Made by a program: the position numbers and the translations under genes. From Firmicutes bacterium ASF500 (GTDB lineage Bacteria > Bacillota > Clostridia > Oscillospirales > Oscillospiraceae): DNA of 64,000 bases. The stretch is from assembly GCA_000492175.2 (NCBI GenBank), contig CP097573.1, positions 2,976,001-3,040,000 on the forward strand, in the 5' to 3' direction. The number at the start of each line of letters is the position of its first letter. Position 1 is the stretch's first letter. The notes under the pieces are model-generated. The model made no database searches, had not been told where the DNA came from, and was given only the letters and a program-made list of their open reading frames with translations. Shown here piece after piece: positions 7,188-16,853 of the stretch.

Positions 7188-9651
7188 AATCTATCCTCTG
7201 GCATATAAACTCTCTCCGGGACAGACCTGTACGCTTTACTATTTGGGGTTTCCTCAAACCTGGAAAGCAACCTTGTTGGATCTTGCACGAAAAAATAATC
7301 CACGGTTCAAAGACGAGTATGGACTTCCTACTAACGCGCTGAAAAAGTTGGTTGATAGCTGGATGGAGGGTGTCATTGCTCTGTCACCGCTGAAAAAAGA
7401 TAGCCATGATGAACATTGGCTTACATCTTGTTATGCGTATTCGGAGAAAAACATCCAGGCTCTATGCGGTATTATTAAAGTATGGGTAAAGGCAACTTAT
7501 GTGACAGCTCCACGAACATTGCCTTTGGTCAAAAAACTTGCAAATGATTTTTGCGATATGATTAATACCGATGATTTTAAGGCGCTTCAGGCTACGTCCG
7601 AAGTCTGCCTTACTCTCAAAGATGGCACTGTGTGCGAAGAAGCATATCAAGCGGTTCCACTTTTGGCGGTCAACCGCTTACTGGGTCAGGAAATCGTTTT
7701 AAGCGGGCGAACGCTACATCTTTGCTACGCCGCTAAGAATCAGTTGATCAGTCATCCTATAATTGATTCCAAGAGCCATCATCAGTACTCGTTTGTGTTC
7801 GACTTATCGGTTCAGACAACTCCTCCGCAAAGAAAGGCTTTGCTGCTGTGCCAGATGAGCATTCGCCGCTGGATTCTTGACAATTATAACAAGGAACGAT
7901 CGCCATTTCTTTCTGAGAGCATTGGTTCCCACATTAAGGTTTCGGATAGCAAGTACTGCCAGGTGCCAATCGCATATGACTATATCAGCAAACAGCTTGA
8001 CTGGAAAGTACAAGACAAAGAATGCTACAACATCTGGGGATATGAGCAATTGCCGTCGGCTAACGATATTTTGAGGGATCCCAAGATATACACAGAGAAA
8101 ATTCTTCTTCCCTATAAAAACGGCATGACCGGGTTCGTGGCTTCAAAAATCGGAACTGGCGTTTCCGTCGTTGATAAAGCATCATTATACAAATCTGTTT
8201 CTGTTTTGCTGGGCGATATGGTTTGTGAGCAACCCGAAGCAAAGCGAGTCATGTTAAGCGGGCAAAAGTTCTCGTACTTTAAGTCTCCGCAAGAATATGA
8301 GAGTCCTGAAGATTTTCGAAGTTGGGCAAGCAAATGTGTTGATACAGACCGGATTACATTTGAGATTTATGGCCTTTGGCAAGATCCTAACCAGTTGGAT
8401 CTTTTGAGACTTGTTCAATCGAAGATCGAACAAGATTTTGGCGTTGAATCCGAATCGTCCTGCTTAAAAATACAGTGTCTACACAAAGAAATTGGTAACC
8501 TTGCTGACGGTATGCCTGATGACGATAAGCAAACTAAAATCCAGCGATGCAGGGAAATTGTTGAGCAATTAGGACAAGCCGACTTGGTCACCGCCTGTAT
8601 TTTTGTTTTGCCCGGTCAAGAGCGATATATTAAAGGCGATCCCAAAAAAGTTCTCCGAAATGCATTCGCCAGAACTGGACGAGTCGTGCAGTTTATCAAT
8701 CCTGAAAATGATATAAATCGAAACAAGATTGAAAATGCGGTATATGATCTCTACCGTCAGTTAGGCATTGTAACCTTGCTGAATTTCCAAAAGAAACTGC
8801 CACCCTTGGCGTATACGCCCTGTGTTGGTATGCATTTATGTACACAAGTTCATGGAATTTCGAATAAGGCACGCTTTCTTCCCATCTATGTTACGGTTGA
8901 TTTATTAAAAGGAAAGACTCAGGTGCATTGTGATGCGTTCTCTAATCGAACAGTTTCTTATCGGGAGGCCTGCCTTGAAATGGCGAAGCTTTTCTGGGAA
9001 AATGATTTGGAACAACGCTGTGTTGACGCAAGTCGTGTCCCCGCAAAGCAAAAGCTGATAGAGCTGAAAAACCGCTATTATATGAAAGAGGATGGTGTAC
9101 TGTTCGTTATTCAGTCAGACGGAAATACTCGTGCCGTATGGAGTGGTATTTCGGATAAAGAAATTAACGGATATACTGTGACAGATGAATACTGCCCATC
9201 TCAAATCAATGTTGGAATGCCCAAAAATCCTTACCCTCTTTCGTTAACAGATTCCGGAGTGAGAATTATTCGAATCAGGAGCAACCAGGAAGTTCCAGAC
9301 TATTTCACAAATCTGAGTGCGCAATCTACGGATGACCGTTTGCAGTTTTCTTCCGCTTCGGGCATCTTCAAGTATGACGATGTGTATTGGGGCATTCATG
9401 AAAAGCCGAATGATTTTCGATATACAAACAGCTTTAAAATGTCCAAAATCGACCAGCCTCAACAGCAATTTGCAGAAAAGGATATGATCGAACTGTATCC
9501 TTTACAGCTTCAGTCTGGTGACAACGCTACTAATTGGATTTTTTATACCAATGCGTTACGGCATATTCCAATTCAATATAGCCAATCGACTGTGCTTCCC
9601 CTGCCGTTGCATTTGGCAAAGTCTCTCGAAGAATACCTTTTCGACGCATAG
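7177..9651 (+). CDS. pPIWI-RE protein (prokaryotic PIWI/Argonaute relative)
   Basis: The ATG at 7177 after AGAAAGG gives 824 residues. The C-terminal half matches the pPIWI-RE RNase H-like module: a core strand PIYVTVD (D575), a VIQSDGNTRAVWSG segment, then RIIRIRSNQEVPDYF with R699/R701 and E705, which fit the Arg and Glu that name the family, and a final IPIQYSQ...PLPLHLAKSLEEY block. The N-terminal 500 residues would hold the X/Y/Z and MID-like regions. PIWI-RE proteins are related to Argonaute and are thought to use nucleic-acid guides against invading DNA. The gene ends the operon and overlaps the helicase by 11 nt. Whether this copy keeps a catalytic RNase H site cannot be decided by eye. 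Confidence 0.85.
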   Translation: MNSKIYPLAYKLSPGQTCTLYYLGFPQTWKATLLDLARKNNPRFKDEYGLPTNALKKLVDSWMEGVIALSPLKKDSHDEHWLTSCYAYSEKNIQALCGIIKVWVKATYVTAPRTLPLVKKLANDFCDMINTDDFKALQATSEVCLTLKDGTVCEEAYQAVPLLAVNRLLGQEIVLSGRTLHLCYAAKNQLISHPIIDSKSHHQYSFVFDLSVQTTPPQRKALLLCQMSIRRWILDNYNKERSPFLSESIGSHIKVSDSKYCQVPIAYDYISKQLDWKVQDKECYNIWGYEQLPSANDILRDPKIYTEKILLPYKNGMTGFVASKIGTGVSVVDKASLYKSVSVLLGDMVCEQPEAKRVMLSGQKFSYFKSPQEYESPEDFRSWASKCVDTDRITFEIYGLWQDPNQLDLLRLVQSKIEQDFGVESESSCLKIQCLHKEIGNLADGMPDDDKQTKIQRCREIVEQLGQADLVTACIFVLPGQERYIKGDPKKVLRNAFARTGRVVQFINPENDINRNKIENAVYDLYRQLGIVTLLNFQKKLPPLAYTPCVGMHLCTQVHGISNKARFLPIYVTVDLLKGKTQVHCDAFSNRTVSYREACLEMAKLFWENDLEQRCVDASRVPAKQKLIELKNRYYMKEDGVLFVIQSDGNTRAVWSGISDKEINGYTVTDEYCPSQINVGMPKNPYPLSLTDSGVRIIRIRSNQEVPDYFTNLSAQSTDDRLQFSSASGIFKYDDVYWGIHEKPNDFRYTNSFKMSKIDQPQQQFAEKDMIELYPLQLQSGDNATNWIFYTNALRHIPIQYSQSTVLPLPLHLAKSLEEYLFDA

Positions 9652-9678
9652 GCAGTAAATAATGACGAAAAACAGTCA

Positions 9679-9718
9679 CCACCTCAGAAAATATAATATG
9701 AGGTGGCGCCTGTTTTCT
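9679..9718 (+). terminator. Probable terminator of the pPIWI-RE operon
   Basis: CCACCTCA (9679-9686) pairs with TGAGGTGG (9699-9706), followed by CGCCTGTTTTCTTC. It is 27 nt past the last stop. The T-run is interrupted, so it is of moderate strength. Confidence 0.55.
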
Positions 9719-9774
9719 TCAGATCGACTTCTTATATTTGTAGTGGGCGGTTTCGCCTGAATATTTCCTTTCTG

Positions 9775-9804
9775 TTGGACATTTTCCCCTATCGATGCTA
9801 TAAT
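9775..9804 (+). promoter_or_regulatory. Promoter of the type III restriction-modification operon
   Basis: TTGGAC at 9775-9780 and TATAAT at 9799-9804, with an 18-bp spacer, lie 37 nt before the 101-aa gene. Confidence 0.6.
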
Positions 9805-9841
9805 AAGTTAAAATTGCACTACTTTAAGAGGAATCTGTACT

Positions 9842-10147
9842 ATGGACATCAATGGTCTTATTACCGAGCCACTAAAACAAAATCGGTTTATCACTCCTTT
9901 GGAACAAGATATCCTCGACATATGGAACGAGCTTCAAAAGCACCCGCTTGATATGTCCTCTGCAAATCAGAAAATTGTGTCAAACAATCTCAAGTACCCC
10001 GATATTTATACCAAAGTGTCTGTTCTGCCGTCAACAGTCCAAAAGCCTGTGCAGGAAATCACAGAAACCGACTTGAGATATATTTTAGACAGCCAGCTTG
10101 CATTCTTGGTACAAAAAGAACAGGAGGCACACAGCTATGGCCAATAA
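9842..10147 (+). CDS. Small protein preceding mod, function unknown
   Basis: This 101-residue protein starts at an ATG after AAGAGGAA and ends 11 nt inside the mod gene. It is acidic and mostly helical in appearance, with no motif I recognise. Its placement between the promoter and mod, with overlapping translation, makes it part of the type III restriction-modification operon. Possible roles are control of Mod production or an accessory subunit, but neither is shown by the sequence. The overlap length equals those in the pPIWI-RE operon, which may be chance. Confidence 0.65.
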   Translation: MDINGLITEPLKQNRFITPLEQDILDIWNELQKHPLDMSSANQKIVSNNLKYPDIYTKVSVLPSTVQKPVQEITETDLRYILDSQLAFLVQKEQEAHSYGQ

Positions 10148-11722
10148 GCTGGAACTGACCTGGTACGGCAAGGACGAGCCGATTCTGGTGGAGCCCCGCC
10201 TGCTGATCGAGAACGCCGCACTGTCCAACACCGCCGCCGACCCGGACACGGAAAATATGCTCATCCACGGGGACAACCTTTTGGCGCTGAAAGCCCTGGA
10301 GAGCAAGTATGCCGGACAGGTGAAGTGCATCTACATCGATCCGCCCTATAATACCGGCTCCGCGTTTGAGCACTACGACGATAACCTGGAGCACAGCCAG
10401 TGGTTACAGTTGATCCGGCCTCGTCTGGAGATTTTGTGGCGGCTTTTGTCTGAGAACGGCAGTCTTTGGATTAGCATTGACGATGATGAACAAGCATATA
10501 TGAAAGTCCTCTGCGATGAACTGTTTGGCAGGAATTCCTTTGTAGCCTCTATTATCTGGCAAAAGCGCACATCTCCAGATATGCGTGCAATTATTAGTGA
10601 TGGTCATGATTATGTCCTTGTATATGCGAAAAATCGAGAACTTTTCAAAGCAGTTCGGAGTAAGATACCTCTAACAGAAGATCAAGCAACTAATTATAAA
10701 AATCCAGACAACGATCCTCGCGGCCCTTGGGCTTCCTCTGATTTTACAGCTCAGGGTTGGCGACCTAACCAAATGTATACGATTATTACCCCTTCAGGTA
10801 AAGTAGTTACACCTCCAGAAGGGCGATGTTGGCGACAGCTTGAAAGTGTATATAAGCAGTTACTCGAAGATAATCGATTTTGGTTCGGTGCCGATGGTGC
10901 TGGCGTTCCTCGAAAAAAACGTTCCTATCCGAATCGGAGGGAATTACTCCATGGACATGGTGGACAAATAAAGAGGTTGGCCATAATCAAGAGGCAAAAA
11001 AAGAAATTATTGCATTATTTAGTGCCGCTCATGCGTTTGATACTCCAAAACCGGAGCGCTTAATTGAACGTATTATTCACATTGCCACCAACCCCGGCGA
11101 CCTGGTTCTCGACTCCTTCCTCGGCTCCGGCACGACCGCCGCCGTTGCCCACAAGATGGGCCGCCGGTACATCGGCATTGAAATGGGCAGTCATGCCTAC
11201 ACCCACTGCAAAGTGCGTCTTGACAAGGTGATCGCCGGGGAAGACCCGGGCGGGATCACCAAGTCCGCCAAATGGGAAAAGGGCGGCGGATACCGTTTCT
11301 ACGAGCTGGCTCCCACCCTCATCAACGAGGACGCCTTCGGAGAAGCGGTCATCAACCCGGATTACGACGCGGACATGCTGGCCGCCGGCGTGGCCCTCCA
11401 CGAGGGCTTCACCTACCACCCGGACGGCAAGCTGTTCTGGAAGCAGTCCTCGGGCAGTGAAAAGTCCTATCTGTTCGTCACCACCCGCCATTTGAACAGC
11501 GATTATCTGGACTCCATCCAAAGCACTATGGAGGAGGACGAATATCTCACCATCGCCTGCTGCTCCTACGACAAAGGGTTGGACAGGATCTATGACCATA
11601 TCACCGTCAAAAAAATTCCCCAGATGCTCCTGGAACGCTGTGAGTTTGGCAAAACGGATTACAATCTGAATATCGTACATCCCCCGGTGTATGAGGACGA
11701 GGAGGAATACGATGCGGAGTGA
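10137..11722 (+). CDS. mod: Type III restriction-modification methyltransferase (Mod), frameshifted at an A7 tract
   Basis: From the ATG at 10137 the protein shows the amino-methyltransferase motif D68-PPY in YIDPPYNTG. After base 10919 the family sequence continues in the -1 frame (RFLSE-like block, VGHNQEAKKE), reaching the AdoMet motif DSFLGSGTTAAV and the end YEDEEEYDAE at 11722. The order (catalytic motif first, AdoMet motif late) is that of beta-class Mod enzymes, which modify adenine and provide specificity for Res. One extra A in the A7 run at 10913-10919 would restore the frame. The cause may be phase variation, ribosomal slippage on A-AAA-AAA, or a sequencing error. The middle (about 10440-11070) is much AT-richer than the ends, as expected if the target-recognition part was exchanged. 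Confidence 0.85.
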
Positions 11723-14378
11723 TTTTCCCCTGTATACCACGGACTACATCAGCGGCGTCATGTCCCTGCGCAAGCCTCAGAAGGAATCTCTCAAAATCCT
11801 GGAGGAAATCGTAAACAGTGTGCAGCTGCGCAAGGGTATGAATCTGAATGCGGCTCTGGGCGCTGTCCACGCTATGTATCCCATCTGCTCCGATTTCGAG
11901 CGGGAGTTTCTCTCCCTGACCTTTGCCCTGGCTACTGGGGTAGGCAAAACACGGCTGATGGGGGCCTTTATCGCCTATCTATATACCCAGCACAACATCA
12001 GGAATTTTTTTGTTGTCGCCCCCAACACCACCATCTATGAAAAGCTGAAAAAAGATCTCAGCGACAACAACAGCCCCAAATATGTGTTCAAAGGGCTGGG
12101 CTGTTTCTCCGCCCTGCCCCAAATCATCACAGACGACGATTACAGAGAAAAACCCATCTCCCTGTTTGAATCGGATATCCATATTTTTGTCTATAACATC
12201 GACAAATTTAACAAGGAAGGGGCCAATATGAGGCGGGTGAACGAGTTCATTGGCAGCTCGTTCTATCAGTATCTTTCCAGCCTGCCGGACCTGGTGCTCA
12301 TTATGGACGAGTCCCACCACTATCGGGCGGAAAAGGGGGCCCAGGCCTTGAACGAGCTCCACCCGCTGTTGGGCCTGGAGCTGACCGCCACCCCTCTTGT
12401 GACCAAGGGGGCCAAACAGGTCCCCTTCAAAAATGTGGTGTATGAGTATCCCCTGTCCAAGGCCATTGAGGACGGTTACACCCGCACCCCCTTCGCCGTG
12501 ACCCGCTCCGACATAGACTTTTATAATTTCGGCGACGAGGCGCTGGACAAGCTGATGCTGACCGACGGCATCACCTGTCACGAAAACGCAAAGCGGAAGC
12601 TGGAGCTGTACGCCGCCAACAGCAGCACTCCAGACAAGCCCGTTCGAACAGTAAAGCCTTTTATGCTGGTGGTCTGCAAGGACACTGTCCACGCCGCCTG
12701 GGTGGAGGACTACATCCGCTCCGACGAGTTCCGGGATGGAGCCTACCGCAATAAGACCATCGTTGTCCACTCCAAGCAGAAGGGCGCGGAGAGCGAGGCC
12801 AACACCCGCCTGCTACTGGATGTGGAAGGCCCGGAGAACCCGGTGGAAATCGTCATCCACGTCAATATGCTGAAAGAGGGCTGGGACGTCAACAACCTCT
12901 ACACTATCGTCCCTCTGCGCACCGCGGCCTCCAAAATCCTGCGGGAGCAGATGGTGGGCCGGGGCCTGCGCCTGCCCTACGGGGAGCGCACCGGCGACCG
13001 GGACGTGGACGCGGTCATGCTCACCGCCCACGACAAGTTCGCCGACATTCTGGCCGAGGCTCAAAAAGGCGACTCCATTTTCAAGGCAGGCAACATAATC
13101 AAAGCCGAGGAATTCGTCCCGGAGCAGGTCACGCACACCCAGCTTGCCCTTGACCTGGAGCCGAACAAGGCCCTGGAAACTGCCTATCAGCAAACCGGAA
13201 TGCAAAAGTCCGATGCCGCTGACGCCCTGCTGGAAACCACAGTAGAGCTCATCCAGCAAGCTGTCTCCGCACAAATCCAAACCTCCCCGGAACACACGGT
13301 AACGCCCACCCAGGCACAGAAAATTGTGGCAGAGGTGAAGGAGAAAGTCTCTGGGGACAAGGATCTGGGAGATGTTTTCCGGGAGAACGAAATGCCCCTC
13401 ACCGCCTGGATGCTGTACCAGACCGAGGAGACCCACCGCGCCGCACAGTCCGGATTTATTCCTATTCCCCGTATCAAGATCACAGACGTCGGCGTGGAGG
13501 AATATGTCTTCACCGATTTCGATTTGGACCTGACCGATTTTACTCATGTGCCGATCAAGAACGAACTGCTCATTCAGAACCTGGAGGACATGCAGGACAG
13601 GCAGAGGATCAAGGGTGCCGCCATTGATTTTGAGGGGTACAATCCCAAGAAGGTGATCTTGGAGCAGCTTCGCACCAAACCGGAAATTGACTACATGAAA
13701 TGCTCTGCTCTGCTGTTCAAGCTGATTACACAGCTCTGTGACCACTATGAAACAGCGTATGGTATAAACGGGATGCAAAACATTGTCATGATGTACAAGC
13801 GGGATATCGGGAACAAGATCTATCAGCAGATGATGCGGCATTTCTACTGTGAGAATGGATTCCTCCAAGAGGAGGTCGTGGGCACCAGGAACTATAATAT
13901 GCAGCAGAGCTACCAGTTCAAAGAAAGGGTCGGTCTGTATGAGGAGTTCACTGGGGACATCCGGTCGGTTCTTTTCACCGGAATCAGGAATGGCGTTTTC
14001 ACCACCACGAAGTTCGACAGCAAAGAGGGCGAACTGACTCTTGCCCGTGTGCTGGAATCAGACGATGACGTTCTGAATTGGCTCCGCCCTCATCCCAGAG
14101 AGTTCAACATCACCTACAACTGCGGCCACATCTATGAGCCGGATTTTGTTGTGGAAACAGAGCAGATCATCTACCTGGTCGAGGTTAAGGGCGAGGATAA
14201 ACTGAACGATCCTGATGTGATCGCCAAGAAAAAACGCGGTATACAGTACTGCGAGGCGGCTTCCCGCTGGGGCAAAGCCAACGGCTATAAGGAATGGCGC
14301 TATCTGTTTATCCCATCCAAGCAGGTTCTGCCAAGCTCCTCCTTCATGCAGCTGGCTCAGCGATTTCAGGAACTGTGA
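11712..14378 (+). CDS. res: Type III restriction enzyme, Res subunit
   Basis: The ATG at 11712 overlaps the end of mod by 11 nt and yields 888 residues. Walker A is ATGVGKT (K79). The DEAD-type motif is D199-ESHHYRAEKG. A helicase C-terminal MVGRGLRLPYG block lies near residue 420. The C-terminal nuclease shows E-P-D811-F and E824-V-K826 (PD...EXK). With Mod it makes an ATP-dependent complex that cuts DNA at a distance from unmodified sites. All motifs are intact, so restriction should be possible if Mod is produced; Res is inactive without Mod. GC content resembles the ends of mod, not its centre. Confidence 0.92.
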   Translation: MRSDFPLYTTDYISGVMSLRKPQKESLKILEEIVNSVQLRKGMNLNAALGAVHAMYPICSDFEREFLSLTFALATGVGKTRLMGAFIAYLYTQHNIRNFFVVAPNTTIYEKLKKDLSDNNSPKYVFKGLGCFSALPQIITDDDYREKPISLFESDIHIFVYNIDKFNKEGANMRRVNEFIGSSFYQYLSSLPDLVLIMDESHHYRAEKGAQALNELHPLLGLELTATPLVTKGAKQVPFKNVVYEYPLSKAIEDGYTRTPFAVTRSDIDFYNFGDEALDKLMLTDGITCHENAKRKLELYAANSSTPDKPVRTVKPFMLVVCKDTVHAAWVEDYIRSDEFRDGAYRNKTIVVHSKQKGAESEANTRLLLDVEGPENPVEIVIHVNMLKEGWDVNNLYTIVPLRTAASKILREQMVGRGLRLPYGERTGDRDVDAVMLTAHDKFADILAEAQKGDSIFKAGNIIKAEEFVPEQVTHTQLALDLEPNKALETAYQQTGMQKSDAADALLETTVELIQQAVSAQIQTSPEHTVTPTQAQKIVAEVKEKVSGDKDLGDVFRENEMPLTAWMLYQTEETHRAAQSGFIPIPRIKITDVGVEEYVFTDFDLDLTDFTHVPIKNELLIQNLEDMQDRQRIKGAAIDFEGYNPKKVILEQLRTKPEIDYMKCSALLFKLITQLCDHYETAYGINGMQNIVMMYKRDIGNKIYQQMMRHFYCENGFLQEEVVGTRNYNMQQSYQFKERVGLYEEFTGDIRSVLFTGIRNGVFTTTKFDSKEGELTLARVLESDDDVLNWLRPHPREFNITYNCGHIYEPDFVVETEQIIYLVEVKGEDKLNDPDVIAKKKRGIQYCEAASRWGKANGYKEWRYLFIPSKQVLPSSSFMQLAQRFQEL

Positions 14379-14476
14379 TTTTTAGTATTCCGCTCTTCCG
14401 TGGCATACTCAAAATCTGCTTCGCCTAAACAAAGAAATACAGTCCATCGTCAATACCCCTCAAATCTTCTGATACG

Positions 14477-14514
14477 ATCACCCGCCAGACTCAGTTCTGG
14501 CGGGTGATTTTTCT
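14477..14514 (+). terminator. Intrinsic terminator after res
   Basis: TCACCCGCCAGA and TCTGGCGGGTGA-type arms surround a short loop and run into TTTTTCT about 100 nt past the res stop. Confidence 0.8.
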
Positions 14515-14565
14515 ACAGCAAAAACTTTTTCTGTGAACGAAAAAATAAAGTTTGCTTTTGGAACT

Positions 14566-14678
14566 TGGAGGTTGTAGTAGAGGGATGATGGGCCTACGCT
14601 CTGAATCGGTAAACATTTTGTAAACTCGTCTATAAGAAAGTTCGGTTTCAGCCACTGGAGGTTGTGGTAGAAGGATGA
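14566..14678 (+). repeat. Pair of 23-bp direct repeats spaced 90 bp, upstream of the excisionase-like gene
   Basis: TGGAGGTTGTAGTAGAGGGA continues to 14588 and recurs at 14656-14678 with 2 mismatches in 23. Exact 90-bp spacing just ahead of a small HTH gene suggests binding sites for that protein or for a replication or recombination factor. Confidence 0.5.
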
Positions 14679-14740
14679 GAGAGTCAGCGCATAAGGGCAG
14701 AGGAAAAACTGACTCAACAGAAAAGGAGGTCAAGCGCAAC

Positions 14741-14953
14741 ATGAAAGAATCCAGCTACAGGAGCTACGATGAACTGCCGCTGTTCCTTAACGCAGCAACG
14801 GTGGCAAAGGTGCTGGGCGTCTCACCGTCCAGCGGGTACGAACTGATGCACGAACCGGATTTTCCTGTTCTCAAAATCGGCAGCAGGCTCGTAGTGCCCA
14901 AAGAGAAATTCGCAGAGTGGGTGTCGCAGCACACCCAAGGAGGTGCAGATTGA
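14741..14953 (+). CDS. Excisionase-like helix-turn-helix protein
   Basis: The ATG at 14741 lies 11 nt after AAAGGAGG, giving 70 residues. The sequence LPLFLNAATVAKVLGVSPSS followed by FPVLKIGSRLVVPKEKFAEWV is the MerR-like winged helix (HTH_17/Xis) of excisionases and small regulators on integrative elements. It ends at TGA 14951-14953, overlapping the start of the next gene. The usual role is to bend DNA at attachment sites or regulate the element. It lies far from the integrases, with an IS110 insertion and a Fic module between. Confidence 0.8.
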   Translation: MKESSYRSYDELPLFLNAATVAKVLGVSPSSGYELMHEPDFPVLKIGSRLVVPKEKFAEWVSQHTQGGAD

Positions 14954-15384
14954 AGTACACACCGCGGCCAAAGCGTGATCCAGTCAAGAACTACTTCCAG
15001 CTGCCCAACGAGATATTCCTGCTGGGCCTGTCGCCTGGTGCGCTGGCGGTCTACTCGTATCTGCTCTGCTGTGAGGATCGAAACACCTACCAGTGCTGGC
15101 CCAGCTACAAGACCATTGGCAGAGCAGTGAAGATGAGCGCCAACACCGTCCGCAAGTATGTGTGTGAGCTGGAGGAGCGGCGGCTCATCAGTACAGAGAG
15201 CACGACGGTCACCACCAAGGCTGGTCTGAAGCGCAACGGCAATCTGCTCTACACCATCCGCCCGATCCAGTTGGCGCTCGACCAGTTCTACGAACAGCAG
15301 TTGGCGCAGATGGATGTGGCGGCTGAGCGTCAGCGAGTCGCAAAGGCACTCGCTCTCCGCAGGGATAAGTGCAGCTCAGCGTGA
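14950..15384 (+). CDS. Helix-turn-helix protein of integrative elements (HTH_36 type)
   Basis: The start is a TTG at 14950 that overlaps the previous stop, preceded by AAGGAGGTG. The 144-residue protein opens with NYFQLPNEIFLLGLSPGALA and a winged helix (WPSYKTIGRAVKMSANTVRK), typical of RepA/DnaD-like proteins found between xis and relaxase genes in Clostridial mobile elements. The likely role is element replication or gene control. No relaxase or mating-pair gene follows; the expected downstream part may have been lost or displaced by the IS110 insertion. Confidence 0.75.
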   Translation: MKYTPRPKRDPVKNYFQLPNEIFLLGLSPGALAVYSYLLCCEDRNTYQCWPSYKTIGRAVKMSANTVRKYVCELEERRLISTESTTVTTKAGLKRNGNLLYTIRPIQLALDQFYEQQLAQMDVAAERQRVAKALALRRDKCSSA

Positions 15385-15668
15385 CGGCCTGTGCGCCGCT
15401 GTGTAGCCTCGCTGGCGTCCAAAGGGTAACAAGCCGCCGCTCACCGCAGGCACAGCCGTGGCAAACCCGTATGGCCGGTGTGCGCCATCCAGCAAATTCG
15501 GCACAACTGAAAGTGGCAGGTGAACCGGGGGGTCGAAAAAAGTGCAGCCGGCTAAGGATTTGTCAAGAATAAAAATTCAGAAAGAGTTGAATAGACCAGA
15601 GAGGAAAGAGGGTACAGGAAACCAGGCCCACCATAGTGGACCAGATGAGTTGTATGGAAAGTGGACTG
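15385..15668. other. Non-coding DNA between the HTH gene and the IS110 transposase
   Basis: No gene is seen. The stretch includes a CCGGGGGGTCG motif near 15527 resembling GGGGGTC motifs on the far side of the insertion (near 17165, 17347, 17393), which suggests the insertion sequence split one original region. Confidence 0.4.
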
Positions 15669-16853
15669 CTAAGCGGCAGGCAAAACTGGTTCGTAGAGTT
15701 TGTTGTCTCTCATGATCGCAAAAATGACGGACGTCATCTTCTTGGACACATGGCCGATGATATTCATGTAGCGCAGCCCCTCCGCCGATTTCTTTTCGTA
15801 ATAGACCTTGAACATCGGATCGAACTGTACCGCAATGGCGCCAGCCATCCAGATGGCCCGGCGCAGATATGGCGAACCACGTTTGGACATATGGACGGCA
15901 CGGGATTTTTTGTCTCCAGACTGTTTCACTTTTGGATTCAGCCCCGCATAAGCCGCCAGTTTATCCGCCGAGGCAAAGCAGGAGATGTCCCGAATCTCGC
16001 TGAGGATGACGGCGCCCAGCACAGGGCCAATACCGGTGATGGAGGTGAGGGTGGAGTCAAACTGGGAGAACAGTTCCGCAATTCTTTTCTCCAATACGGC
16101 GGCCGCGTCCTGAAGAGACTGGAACTGATCCAGGTACAGCAGAAGCAGTGCGGAGTAAGCGCCCGCGCAGTCCGGGATACCGAAACTGTCCCTGGCAAGC
16201 TCCTTGAGCTGTCTGGCTTTCCACTCCCCAAAGCGTCCGTTGCTGGCCGCCTGGAGGACCTCGGTCAGCTTCCCGGTCTGCGCTCTGGACAGCTTCTCCG
16301 GCGTGGGATACTGACGCAAAACGGCGAGGGCAGTTTTCCCGAAGATCGTACTGAACTGGCTTTCAAACTCGGGGAATACCTGATCCAAAAGAGCGGTGAT
16401 CTTCCGCTTGAGATCGCTTCCCATATCGATGAGGTAGAAGCGGTTCCGGCAGAGCTCCCGCAGCGCCAGCAGCTTCTCCTGCGGTACACTGCTGGCCTTG
16501 TACCGGCCAAAGCGGATGGTCTCCGCAATGACCAGGGTGTCGATCTCGTCTGTCTTATTATCCTCCATCAGCATCTCCCGCATGGCATCCGTCTGGATGG
16601 GATTGAGTACCACCACCTGGTATCCCTCTTTCCGCAGACGGGTGTAGAGAGCCAGCCAGTAGTGGGCCGTTGATTCCATGGCGAAGAGAAACTCGCTCTT
16701 GTGGTTTGTTAGTTTTCTCAGCCGCTCCAGCAGTACGCTGCAGCCTGAGCAGCTGTTGCGGATAGAGAAAGGCTTATACACTGTCCGCCCCTCCGAATCA
16801 ATGACGCGGACCATGTGGCTGCGCTTGGAGATGTCGATTCCAACGATAAACAT
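15669..16853 (-). mobile_element. IS110-family transposase (DEDD recombinase)
   Basis: The ATG at 16853 (MFIVGIDISK) gives 394 residues. The N-terminal RuvC-like DEDD part shows D in GIDISK, E in FAMESTAHYW and D in DEIDTLVIAE. The C-terminal Transposase_20 part has TGIGPVLGAVILSEI and the conserved Ser in SKRGSPYLRRAIW, which is the nucleophile region in this family. The frame is open and full length, so the element may be active. IS110 elements usually lack terminal inverted repeats and recombine with a bridge RNA encoded in non-coding DNA of the element. The element ends could not be set from the sequence. Confidence 0.92.

Larger units (their letters stand above)
14379..14740. other. Intergenic stretch between res and the excisionase-like gene
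   Basis: No gene is supported here. It contains the terminator at 14477-14514 and a pair of 23-bp direct repeats 90 bp apart (14566 and 14656), listed separately. Confidence 0.6.
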
